Source: Streptomyces sp. SKN60
GTDB lineage: Bacteria > Actinomycetota > Actinomycetes > Streptomycetales > Streptomycetaceae
NCBI RefSeq assembly: GCF_026236535.1
Contig: NZ_JAHTMW010000018.1
Coordinates: 91,111-155,110, forward strand
Length of the DNA stretch: 64,000 bases
Direction of reading: 5' to 3'
Position numbers and translations under genes: made by a program
Shown: one piece after another, positions 8,772 through 15,975 of the stretch
Layout: each line of letters begins with the position of its first letter
How positions within the stretch are numbered: position 1 is the stretch's first letter
Notes under the pieces: model-generated
Told to the model about the DNA's origin: nothing
Databases searched by the model: none
Seen by the model: the letters and a program-made list of their open reading frames with translations, nothing else

Positions 8772-9131
8772 ATGAGCACCCTCCCCACCCGCACCCCGCA
8801 AGAGGTCTTCGCCGACCACGGCCGGCGCCTCGGCACCGGCGACCTGGACCTCGTCAGCGAGAACTACACGGAGGACGCCGTCTTCCTCACCCCCGAGGGC
8901 GTCCTCACCGGACGCGCGGGAGTCCGCGAGGGCATCGGCCGGCTGCTCGCCGATCTGCCCGACGCCGAGTGGCGGCTGACCCCGCAGTTCGCCGGGGACG
9001 TGCTGTTCCTGCAGTGGACCGCCGCCGGCGGCGCCCACGAGGTCTCCGACGGCGTCGACACCTTCGTCTTCCGCGACGGGCTCATCAGCGCCCAGACCGT
9101 CCGCTACACCCTGACCGACCGCACCGCGTAA
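8772..9131 (+). CDS. SnoaL-like / nuclear transport factor 2 fold protein
   Basis: A 119-residue protein of the NTF2-like (SnoaL_2) superfamily. It has an N-terminal helix pair (EVFADHGRRLGTGDLDLV), the strand ENYTEDAVFLTPEGVLTG, and a C-terminal beta-sheet ending FRDGLISAQTVRY. Members form a small cone-shaped pocket and act as isomerases, hydratases or binding proteins. No catalytic residue can be assigned. GGCAGGAG lies upstream of the ATG. It begins 32 bases after the MFS gene and ends 14 bases before the aldo/keto reductase, so it belongs to the same operon. Confidence 0.82.
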   Translation: MSTLPTRTPQEVFADHGRRLGTGDLDLVSENYTEDAVFLTPEGVLTGRAGVREGIGRLLADLPDAEWRLTPQFAGDVLFLQWTAAGGAHEVSDGVDTFVFRDGLISAQTVRYTLTDRTA

Positions 9132-9145
9132 GGAAACACACCACC

Positions 9146-9967
9146 ATGAGCATCCCCACCGTGAAGCTGAACAACGGCGTCGAGATCCCGCAGCTCGGCT
9201 TCGGCGTCTTCCAGGTCGCCGACGAGGCGACCACCGCCGCCGTCACCTCCGCCCTCGAGGCCGGTTACCGCAGCATCGACACCGCCGCCATCTACGGCAA
9301 CGAGGCCGGCGTCGGCCGCGCCCTCGGCGCCTCCGGGCTGGCCCGCGAGGAGCTGTTCGTCACCACCAAGCTGTGGAACGCCGACCAGGGCTACGACGCC
9401 ACCCTGCGCGCCTTCGACGCCAGCCTGGCCAAGCTCGGCCTGGACTACGTCGACCTGTACCTGATCCACTGGCCGGCCCCGGCCCGTGACCTGTACCGCG
9501 ACTCCTGGCGCGCCCTGGAGCGGCTCGCCGAGGAGGGCCGGATCCGGGCCGCCGGTGTCTCCAACTTCCAGCCCGCGCACCTGCGCCGGCTGACGGAGGG
9601 CTCCGCGCTGACCCCGGCCGTCAACCAGATCGAGCTGCACCCCGCGCTGCAGCAGTCCGAGCTGCGCGCCTTCCACGGCGAGCACGGAATCGCCACCGAG
9701 GCGTGGAGCCCGCTCGCGCAGGGCGCGGTCCTCGACGACCCGGCGATCACCGCGATCGCCGCCGCCCACGGCAAGTCGCCGGCGCAGGTCGTCATCCGCT
9801 GGCACCTGCAGCTCGGCAACGTGGTCATCCCCAAGTCGGTGACCCCGGCCCGGATCCGCGCCAACTTCGACGTGTTCGACTTCGTCCTGTCGGACGAGGA
9901 GATGGCGTCGATCGCCGGTCTCGACCGCGGCCTGCGCACCGGCCCGCACCCCGACGAGCTGAACTGA
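9146..9967 (+). CDS. Aldo/keto reductase (AKR5-like)
   Basis: A 273-residue NADPH-dependent aldo/keto reductase of the 2,5-diketo-D-gluconate reductase-like group. The catalytic tetrad is visible: Asp in SIDTAAIYGNE with its Tyr four residues on, Lys in TTKLWN and His in LIHWPAP. The C-terminal NADPH-binding stretch is VIPKSVTPARIRANFDVFDF. The N-terminus VKLNNGVEIPQLGFGVF is typical. The stop codon of the preceding gene is fused with the AAGGAA ribosome-binding site of this gene. It reduces aldehydes or ketones; context suggests detoxification of reactive carbonyls. Confidence 0.92.
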   Translation: MSIPTVKLNNGVEIPQLGFGVFQVADEATTAAVTSALEAGYRSIDTAAIYGNEAGVGRALGASGLAREELFVTTKLWNADQGYDATLRAFDASLAKLGLDYVDLYLIHWPAPARDLYRDSWRALERLAEEGRIRAAGVSNFQPAHLRRLTEGSALTPAVNQIELHPALQQSELRAFHGEHGIATEAWSPLAQGAVLDDPAITAIAAAHGKSPAQVVIRWHLQLGNVVIPKSVTPARIRANFDVFDFVLSDEEMASIAGLDRGLRTGPHPDELN

Positions 9968-10047
9968 CCCGTGCGCCCCACCGGGCGCATCCCTCGTCCC
10001 CGCCCCTCCCCCGTTCCCTCCCCTGCTGGCTCGCGCTCGCGTGCCGC

Positions 10048-10082
10048 GGCCCCGTTCCGGGCCGACCGTCCGGAACGGGGCC
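10048..10082 (+). terminator. Hairpin between the aldo/keto reductase and luciferase-like genes
   Basis: GGCCCCGTTCCGG and its exact complement CCGGAACGGGGCC enclose a 9-base loop in the 155-base gap. It would terminate or attenuate transcription from the MFS operon 40 bases before the next start codon. No T-run follows, which is usual for GC-rich actinobacterial terminators. Confidence 0.6.
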
Positions 10083-10122
10083 GGGGCCCGGGCGCGGGCG
10101 CGGGCGTCCGGAAGGCCCCCTC

Positions 10123-11166
10123 GTGTCCACCCCGCACTCCTCCCTCGCCCGGCTGGCTCCCGCCGCCGGGCGCCTCACTCTCGGTCTCGAACTGCCCCTC
10201 GACAACGACTGGGGCGTCGAGCGCGGCCGCGCCGACCGTGCGGCCGGCCGGCCCTTCGGCGTTCCCGACCTGACCGCGCAGACCCGGCTCGCCCGGCTCG
10301 CCGACCGGCTCGGCTTCGCCGCGCTGTGGCTGCGCGACGTCCCCCTCTACGACCCCGTCGCCTTCGGCGACGCGGGCAGCGTCTTCGAGACCTTCACCCA
10401 CCTCGGGCACCTCGCCGCCGTGACCGAGAACGTGGTCCTCGCGACCGGGGCGATCGTGCTGCCGCTGCGCGAGCCCCTCCTCGTCGCCAAGGCGGCCGCC
10501 ACCGTCGACGTGCTGTCCGGCGGGCGGATGCTGCTCGGTCTCGCGAGCGGCGACCGGCCGGTGGAGTACCCGCTGTTCGGACGGGACTTCGACGGGCGCG
10601 GCACCGCGTTCCGCGAGGGCGTCGAGACGCTGCGGGCGGCCTGGCGACCCGGCCCGCTGCAGCTGCCCGGCCGCGGCCTCGACGCGGACCGGCGGCTGGA
10701 GGTGCTGCCCCGGCCCGTCGCCCCGGCGGGGATCCCGATCGCCGTCGCCGGCGGTGCGCAGCAGACTCCCGCCTGGATCGCGGAGCACGCCGACGCCTCG
10801 CTCAACTATCCGCGCGACCTGGGCGCGCTGCGGCTGCGCCTGCGCGAGTGGCGCGAGCTGACCGGCGGAGCGGCCGGCGGGACCGATGGCGGTACCGGTG
10901 GCGAAAAGCCGTATCTGACGCCGATGGTGCTCGGTCTCCAGGAGGACCCGGCCGCGCCGGCGCGGCCGATCCGGCTCGGTCTGAGCACCGGCCGCGAGGC
11001 CCTGATCGGGCACCTGGGGCGGATGGCCGAGCTCGGCGTCTCGCACGTCTCCTTCAATCTGCGGCCCAATGACCGGCCGGTGGAAGAGCTGCTGCACGAG
11101 CTCGCCGAGTACGTGCTGCCGCATTTCCCCACCCCGACGGCGGCCGCGGCCACCTCCTTGCATTAA
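10123..11166 (+). CDS. LLM-class (luciferase-like) flavin-dependent oxidoreductase
   Basis: A 347-residue TIM-barrel oxidoreductase of the bacterial luciferase-like superfamily, using FMN or F420. Landmarks are LTLGLELPLDNDWG at the N-terminus, AALWLRDVPLYDP, the core strand VVLATGAIVLPLREPLLVAKAAATVDVLSGGR with LGLASGDRP, and VSFNLRPNDRP near the end. The GTG start at 10123 is preferred because GGAAGG sits 7 bases before it. The frame is open much further upstream but only as antisense of the reductase gene. Its last two codons form the -35 box of the promoter for the next gene. Substrate unknown. Confidence 0.86.
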   Translation: MSTPHSSLARLAPAAGRLTLGLELPLDNDWGVERGRADRAAGRPFGVPDLTAQTRLARLADRLGFAALWLRDVPLYDPVAFGDAGSVFETFTHLGHLAAVTENVVLATGAIVLPLREPLLVAKAAATVDVLSGGRMLLGLASGDRPVEYPLFGRDFDGRGTAFREGVETLRAAWRPGPLQLPGRGLDADRRLEVLPRPVAPAGIPIAVAGGAQQTPAWIAEHADASLNYPRDLGALRLRLREWRELTGGAAGGTDGGTGGEKPYLTPMVLGLQEDPAAPARPIRLGLSTGREALIGHLGRMAELGVSHVSFNLRPNDRPVEELLHELAEYVLPHFPTPTAAAATSLH

Positions 11167-11202
11167 CCGGCGTGTGCAAATATTCTGTATGCATGTAAGA
11201 CG
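11158..11202 (+). promoter_or_regulatory. AT-rich promoter/operator upstream of the second aldo/keto reductase (copy 2)
   Basis: TTGCAT at 11158-11163 and TATTCT at 11181-11186 are spaced by 17 bases, close to a consensus SigA promoter. The -35 is embedded in the last two sense codons of the luciferase-like gene. Bases 11170-11202 match the element at 7455-7487 at 24 of 33 positions, with both -10 boxes at the same offset. The two promoters are therefore probably controlled by one regulator, which is not encoded next to either. Confidence 0.66.
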
Positions 11203-11279
11203 CGCCTACATCTAGATGCCTGCCATCCTTTCCCCCACCCCTCACCCCTCACCCCCAGAGAACTGAGAAGGCAATCGCC

Positions 11280-12290
11280 ATGTCGCTCTCCGAAATCCTC
11301 CCCGGCCGCCTCGGCTTCGGCACCGCCCCGCTCGGCAACATGTTCCGCGCCATCCCCGACGCCGAGGCCCTCGCCACCGTCGAGGCGGCCTGGGACCGGG
11401 GAATCCGCTTCTACGACACCGCCCCGTTCTACGGCGCGGGCCTGGCCGAGGAGCGGCTCGGCCAGGTGCTCGCCGGCAAGCCGCGCGACGCGTTCGTCCT
11501 GTCCACCAAGGTCGGCCGGGTCATCCTCGACGAGCACGAGACCGCCGCCCGCGAGCTCGGCGAGAAGGGCGGCCTGTTCGAGCACGGCAACCCGAACAGG
11601 ATCGTCCACGAGTGGACCGCCGAGGCCACCGAGCGCTCCATCGAGGACAGCCTCAAGCGCCTCGGCACCGACCGCCTGGACATCGTCTGGGTCCACGACA
11701 TCGCCCAGGACTTCCACGGCGATCTGTGGCTGAGCAAGTTCGAGGAGGCCCGCACCGGTGCCTTCCGCGTGCTGTCCCGGCTGCGCGACGAGGGCGTCAT
11801 CAAGGCCTGGGGCCTCGGCGTCAACAAGACCGAGCCCATCGAGCTGACCCTCGCCCTCGACGAGCCGCAGCCCGACGGCTTCCTGCTCGCCGGCCGCTAC
11901 ACCCTGCTCGACCACGAGCACGCCCTGGAGCGCCTGCTGCCCATGGCCCAGGAGCAGGGCGTCGACATGGTCGTCGGCGGCCCGTACAGCTCCGGCATCC
12001 TCGCCGGCGGCACCCACTTCGAGTACCAGCAGGCCCCGGCCGAGATCGTCGAGCGGGTCGGGAAGCTGAAGGCGCTCACCGAGCGCCACGGCGTCTCCAT
12101 CAAGGCCGCCGCCCTGCAGTTCTCCCTCGCCCACCCGGTCGCGGCCGCCGTCATCCCCGGCGCCACCCGCCCCAGCCGGATCGCCGAGGACACCGCCGCC
12201 CTGAACGAGACCGTCCCGGCCGCGTTCTGGACCGACCTCCGCGCCGCCGGCCTGGTCAGCCCCGCCGCGCCGCTCCCCCACGGCGCCTGA
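11280..12290 (+). CDS. Aldo/keto reductase (aldose/pyridoxal dehydrogenase-like)
   Basis: A 336-residue aldo/keto reductase nearest to D-threo-aldose 1-dehydrogenase and pyridoxal 4-dehydrogenase-like members, which oxidise or reduce with NAD(P). Catalytic Asp and Tyr are in FYDTAPFYGAG, Lys in STKVGR and His in IVWVHDIA. The C-terminal cofactor region is AAVIPGATRPSRIAED. It is transcribed from its own promoter (11158-11186). The 5' leader is about 90 bases with GAGAAGGC before the ATG. It shares a regulatory element with the MFS operon, so it probably belongs to the same response. Confidence 0.9.
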   Translation: MSLSEILPGRLGFGTAPLGNMFRAIPDAEALATVEAAWDRGIRFYDTAPFYGAGLAEERLGQVLAGKPRDAFVLSTKVGRVILDEHETAARELGEKGGLFEHGNPNRIVHEWTAEATERSIEDSLKRLGTDRLDIVWVHDIAQDFHGDLWLSKFEEARTGAFRVLSRLRDEGVIKAWGLGVNKTEPIELTLALDEPQPDGFLLAGRYTLLDHEHALERLLPMAQEQGVDMVVGGPYSSGILAGGTHFEYQQAPAEIVERVGKLKALTERHGVSIKAAALQFSLAHPVAAAVIPGATRPSRIAEDTAALNETVPAAFWTDLRAAGLVSPAAPLPHGA

Positions 12291-12364
12291 CCGTCACCCT
12301 CTACCGCGACGGGCTCGACGCCCTGCACCGGTCTCTCGCCGGCTGACCCGCCCTCCCCTGGGCC

Positions 12365-12404
12365 GCGCCCCGGTCCGCCCCTTTCGCAGGGCGGACCGGG
12401 GCGC
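12365..12404. terminator. Bidirectional terminator hairpin between convergent genes
   Basis: A perfect 16-bp stem (GCGCCCCGGTCCGCCC with its complement) and an 8-base loop CTTTCGCA lie between the converging aldo/keto reductase and glycosylase/ADP-ribosyltransferase genes. It is placed 75 bases after one stop and 8 bases after the other, so it can serve both. Confidence 0.85.
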
Positions 12405-12411
12405 CGGTGTG

Positions 12412-14133
12412 TCAGGAGACCAGCGGGGCGTCCACCTCGGTGAGCTTCACCGTGCACAGTCCGCCGCGCTCGGTGGTCACGTCCGTGACCTCCAGCTGGG
12501 TGCCCGGGGCGAGGATGTACTCCTCCTCCCCGGTGAACGCGGAGAAGCTGCGGATGCCGACCGCACGCGCGGGGGTCACCTCGAACAGGGTGCGCTTGCC
12601 GCGGCTGCCCAGGAAGGCCCGCGCGACGCTCAGCTCGGAGGTGCACGAGGAGACGCCCCACCAGGTGACCGTGGACCCCAGCGGGTACTGGCGGCGCAGG
12701 TCGAGACCGACACCGCGCCACAGCGGCTCGGTGCGGGCCGGGAGTCCGGAGACCGCGGAGAACAGCAGCCGCAGATAGGGCAGATACGGCTGGAGGCGGC
12801 TGCGGTCCGGGGAGCGCAGCACGGCGTTGATGGTGCGGTAGAAGCCCGACTCGCAGGTGTAGAGGAAGAGCGCGGCGATGGCGTCGGCGGACAGTCCGCC
12901 GCCGGCCGGTTCGTCGGCCCGCCGCTTGCCGAACTCGCGCGAGCGGTCGATGTGCCGGGCGAGCCCGGCGAGCACGCCGGTGACCGGGGCGACGGCGTCC
13001 TCGAAGGACATCAGCGGAGTGTCGAACACTCCGGTGACCGGCGGCAGGACCTGGCCCTCGTCCCGAACGCTGGTGAGCCGCTCCAGATACAGCTGGTGCA
13101 GTTCCATCGTGGAGGTGATGAAGGCGCCCATGCGCGCGGCGACGTCGGCGTCCGGGGCCGCCGAGCCCGTACCCGTACCCGTACCGGCGCTGTCGCCGTC
13201 GCCGTCGCCGACGGTCGGCTTGTTCCAGCCCTTGCTGGGCAGCCAGTCGACGGGGTCGGCGCCCAGCGACAGCAGGGCGTCGTTGACGGTGGCGAGGTGG
13301 TCGCCCTCGCAGAAGATGTCGCCCTGCGCCGCCGGGTTGGCGTGGTCGATGTGCCGCACCTCCACGCCCGGGTACTTCTTCTCCAGGCGCAGCACGGTGC
13401 GCTTCAGGCTGCGGGCGTGGGCGCCCCACCAGGCGAAGACGACGCCGCGGTCCTCCGGGTCCTCGGCCTCCTGCTTGGCCCGGAGGATCTCCTCGACGAT
13501 CCGCTCGGCGACCGGCCGCCAGAAGGTGGTGTGCTGGTCGGTGCCCATGGCGCCGTCGGCGCTGGCGGTCAGCGAGGCGTTGAGCAGCAGCACGCCCTGG
13601 GTGAGCATGGCCTGGAACCACTCGGGCGGCTGGACCGTGTCGCGTTCCTTGAGGAGGGCGCGGACGTCGGCGATGGGGGTCTTCTTGACGATGCCGTACT
13701 TCCACATCGCGGCCGCCTTGATGAGGCAGCGGATGCTGACGACCCGCCCGAACTGGCTGTCCTTCCAGTCGTTGAAGGTGTTGTCGAACATCGCGATGCC
13801 GGTGGCGCTCTCCGGCCGCGGGTAGGGGTTCTGGCCGAAGACGACGACCTTCCACTTGTGCGGCGGGTGGGGCTTGAGCGCCTGGAAGGTCAGTTCGCGG
13901 ACGGGTACGACCTGGGGGCTGCGGCCGGGGCCGATGAAGTGGGCGGCGTCGTGGCGGGCCTCGATGACAGGCTTCAGGACGGGCAGCCAGGCCTCGCCGC
14001 CGCCGGTGAAGAGCTCGGCGAGGGCCAGCGGGTCGTTCGGGTCGGGCTGGGGCGCGGGCGTGGCGGTCGCGTCGCTCAAGGAGGAACTCCCGGTCGTGGT
14101 GCCTGAGGAATGGGGGTGGCCGCCGGCCGTCAT
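12412..14133 (-). CDS. Uracil-DNA glycosylase-like / ADP-ribosyltransferase fusion protein
   Basis: A 573-residue two-domain protein. Residues about 40-305 resemble family-1 uracil-DNA glycosylase. GQNPYP (100-105) aligns with GQDPYH, LLLNASLT (182-189) with LLLNTVLT, VVFAWWGAHA (231-240) with the WGxxA motif, and HANPA (264-268) with HPSPLS. DPVDWLP follows, like the Ung C-terminus. The water-activating Asp is Asn102 here, and the His of PYH is Pro105, so glycosylase activity may be lost or changed. After a Gly/Asp/Thr linker (306-328), residues 335-555 resemble an R-S-E-class ADP-ribosyltransferase: Arg473 in LWRGV, VSSCTS (494-499) and ExE at 536-538 followed by YILAPGT. It lies 52 bases after a macro-domain gene. 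Domain calls are by motif and the target is unknown. No strong ribosome-binding site is seen, so the start could be further in. Confidence 0.8.
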   Translation of the reverse strand: MTAGGHPHSSGTTTGSSSLSDATATPAPQPDPNDPLALAELFTGGGEAWLPVLKPVIEARHDAAHFIGPGRSPQVVPVRELTFQALKPHPPHKWKVVVFGQNPYPRPESATGIAMFDNTFNDWKDSQFGRVVSIRCLIKAAAMWKYGIVKKTPIADVRALLKERDTVQPPEWFQAMLTQGVLLLNASLTASADGAMGTDQHTTFWRPVAERIVEEILRAKQEAEDPEDRGVVFAWWGAHARSLKRTVLRLEKKYPGVEVRHIDHANPAAQGDIFCEGDHLATVNDALLSLGADPVDWLPSKGWNKPTVGDGDGDSAGTGTGTGSAAPDADVAARMGAFITSTMELHQLYLERLTSVRDEGQVLPPVTGVFDTPLMSFEDAVAPVTGVLAGLARHIDRSREFGKRRADEPAGGGLSADAIAALFLYTCESGFYRTINAVLRSPDRSRLQPYLPYLRLLFSAVSGLPARTEPLWRGVGLDLRRQYPLGSTVTWWGVSSCTSELSVARAFLGSRGKRTLFEVTPARAVGIRSFSAFTGEEEYILAPGTQLEVTDVTTERGGLCTVKLTEVDAPLVS

Positions 14134-14185
14134 GGCGGCGCCGGAGGCGGCCGACGTGGTGTTCGAAGTGGTGGTCGGAGTGGCC

Positions 14186-14863
14186 TCAGCGGCGAAAGGA
14201 ATGCCCTTTCGGCGGCGTGATCCGCACCCTCGTGGTCTCCGGGGCCTGGTCGATGCCGGCGAGCTGGGTGGTGATGGTGGCGCGCAGCTCGTCGTCGTCC
14301 TCGAACCAGTGGTCGTGGAAGAGGGTGTAGCCGGTCCACATCAGGTTGGCGCAGATCCGGGCCGGCACACGGCCGGTCGCGGCGCCCATCCCGACCAGGG
14401 CGACCGAGCGGATGCTGCCGGGCGCCTTCCGGTTGTGCCGGTGCACGGCCTGGAACGCGGCCGCGCAGGCCATGGCGACGTTGAGGGTCTCGCTCACGTT
14501 CTGCGAGGAACCCACCATGGTCGGCGTGGAGATCACGAAACGCGGGACGGTCGCCCCGGACGGCACGCACACGGCGCTGCCGACCGGCATGCGGCCGGCG
14601 AACCGGTCGCGGATCGCCCGCTGCACCCGCAGCTGGATACCGGCCCCGAGGTGCCGCTTGATCACGGCGTCGACGCCGCCGTCCATCCGCCCCGCCGCGT
14701 TCGTCGGCGTGACCCACGCGTCCACGTCCTCGTCGAGGATCGAGCCCCGCCGGATCTCGATCCCGGGAGTGTCGGCGAACGCCGCCCGCCAGGCCTCCAC
14801 CACACCCGCGTTGACGTCTGTCAGAACCACCCGCAGCGTGGTGTCCGCACAGCCCATGGTCAT
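14186..14863 (-). CDS. Macro-domain protein (probable ADP-ribose binding or hydrolysis)
   Basis: A 225-residue protein. The core is VDAWVTPTNAAGRMDGGVDA (about 48-67) followed by VIKRHLG. It corresponds to the macro signature with the substrate Asn (Asn55) and the glycine turn before VDxxI. VPRFVISTPTMVGS and VALVGMGAATGRVP match the later ADP-ribose loops. Macro proteins bind ADP-ribose or remove it from protein or nucleic acid. It is the first gene of an operon with the glycosylase-like/ADP-ribosyltransferase fusion, a writer-eraser arrangement reminiscent of DarT/DarG. A DNA-damage-type promoter is 41 bases upstream. Hydrolase activity is inferred, not shown. Confidence 0.82.
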   Translation of the reverse strand: MTMGCADTTLRVVLTDVNAGVVEAWRAAFADTPGIEIRRGSILDEDVDAWVTPTNAAGRMDGGVDAVIKRHLGAGIQLRVQRAIRDRFAGRMPVGSAVCVPSGATVPRFVISTPTMVGSSQNVSETLNVAMACAAAFQAVHRHNRKAPGSIRSVALVGMGAATGRVPARICANLMWTGYTLFHDHWFEDDDELRATITTQLAGIDQAPETTRVRITPPKGHSFRR

Positions 14864-14903
14864 CGATGCCCCCTGTCAGGAACGCTCTCTTCCAACACCC
14901 CCG

Positions 14904-14926
14904 ACGCTATCGGCCGCCACTGACAA
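14904..14926 (-). promoter_or_regulatory. RecA-independent DNA-damage promoter (RecA-NDp / PafBC type)
   Basis: On the minus strand the sequence reads TTGTCAGTGGC, six bases, then TAGCGT. This matches the published actinobacterial motif TTGTCAGTGGC-N6-TAGggT and the mycobacterial form TTGTCRgtg-N8-TAnnnT, which drive DNA-damage induction independent of RecA and are activated by PafBC. The -10 ends 41 bases before the macro-gene start, giving a leader of about 35 bases. The next gene upstream runs in the same direction and ends at 14959, so this is a genuine intergenic promoter position. Confidence 0.85.
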
Positions 14927-14958
14927 CGCCCCCGGGCCGCAGGGACGCTGACCTGCCG

Positions 14959-15840
14959 TCACCCGGTCTGCACGGCGGGGCAGCGGACAAAGGGGTGGTT
15001 GAGGTGCGGCGTGGCCAGGAGGGTGCCCGGGCGGGCGGTGTCGGCGAGGAGGTCCTCACGGGTGCGGCGCGCGCGGGCCGGGTCCGCTTCGTACGCGTAG
15101 CAGACGGTGGGGTCGGCGAGCTGGACGGCGTGGACGAGGACGTCGCCGGTGACCAGGAGCCGCTGCCCGGCGTCCTCGACCAACAGGGACTGGTGGCCCG
15201 GGGTGTGGCCGGGGGTGGCGAGGAGCGTGAGGCCGCCGGCGGGGGCGTACGGCAGCGGGGTGCGTCCTTCGACCTCGTGCAGCTGTCCGGCACGCCGCAG
15301 GGGTTCGACGACATGGCGCCGGGCGATGTGATCGGGGGCGAGCGCGGCGGTCTCGGCGCGCTGGACGACGTAGTGGGCGTCGGGGAAGACGGGGACGCCG
15401 TCGAGGGTCACGGACCAGCCGTAGTGGTCGTCGTGGAGGTGCGTGAGGACGACGGTGTCCACGTCGCCCGGGCGGATGCCGGCGGCGGCCAGCACGCGCG
15501 GGAGGCTGCCCGGGACGGGAGTCCAGTCGGAGGCCGGGCTGCCGGCCGGGCCGATGCCGGTGTCGACGAGGGTGATCCGGTCGCCGGGGCCCTGGATCAG
15601 GTAGCAGCGGAAGTCCAGCTCCCAGCCGTCGTCGGCTCCGAACGCGGCCGGGTCGAGCCGCCGGGCCCGCTCCCAGGCCTCCGGCGTGGCGTCCGGGAAG
15701 GCGGTGGAGGCCTTGTCGGGGAAGGTGCCGTGGGCGTCGAGGAGGGCGAGCACGCGGTAGCGGCCGAGTCGGCGCTCCGCTGCCCGACCGCCTTGGGCGG
15801 CGGAGGCGTCGGAGTGCGCGGGCGTGGGGCCGGACGTCAT
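14959..15840 (-). CDS. MBL-fold metallo-hydrolase
   Basis: A 293-residue metallo-beta-lactamase-fold hydrolase. Metal ligands are in HLHDDHYG (HxHxDH), the His of TPGHTPGHQSLL, the Asp of LLVTGDVLVH and the final His of TPHLNHPF. ITLVDTGIGP supplies the first strand-loop. The order fits the lactonase/AttM-like group that often acts on lactones, but the substrate cannot be fixed. It is cytosolic. GGAAGGA precedes the ATG by 8 bases. It is transcribed away from the carboxylesterase at 15976. Confidence 0.88.
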   Translation of the reverse strand: MTSGPTPAHSDASAAQGGRAAERRLGRYRVLALLDAHGTFPDKASTAFPDATPEAWERARRLDPAAFGADDGWELDFRCYLIQGPGDRITLVDTGIGPAGSPASDWTPVPGSLPRVLAAAGIRPGDVDTVVLTHLHDDHYGWSVTLDGVPVFPDAHYVVQRAETAALAPDHIARRHVVEPLRRAGQLHEVEGRTPLPYAPAGGLTLLATPGHTPGHQSLLVEDAGQRLLVTGDVLVHAVQLADPTVCYAYEADPARARRTREDLLADTARPGTLLATPHLNHPFVRCPAVQTG

Positions 15841-15975
15841 CGGTGGTCCTTCCTGAGGAATGGCCGGGCGGCGGCACAGCGTACGGCAGGGCTGCCGGGG
15901 GCCTACGGGACTCGGTCGTCCGTCCGCCGCACATGATCTTCAGTAGGGTGTGGGGCCGGAGACACGGGGGCATCA

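Noticed and set aside
12412..14106. Long plus-strand open frame opposite the UDG/ART gene
   Set aside because: It is the mirror of a well-supported coding frame. Its composition is low-complexity Gly/Asp/Arg and no domain is visible. Many similar mirrors across the window were dropped for the same reason.
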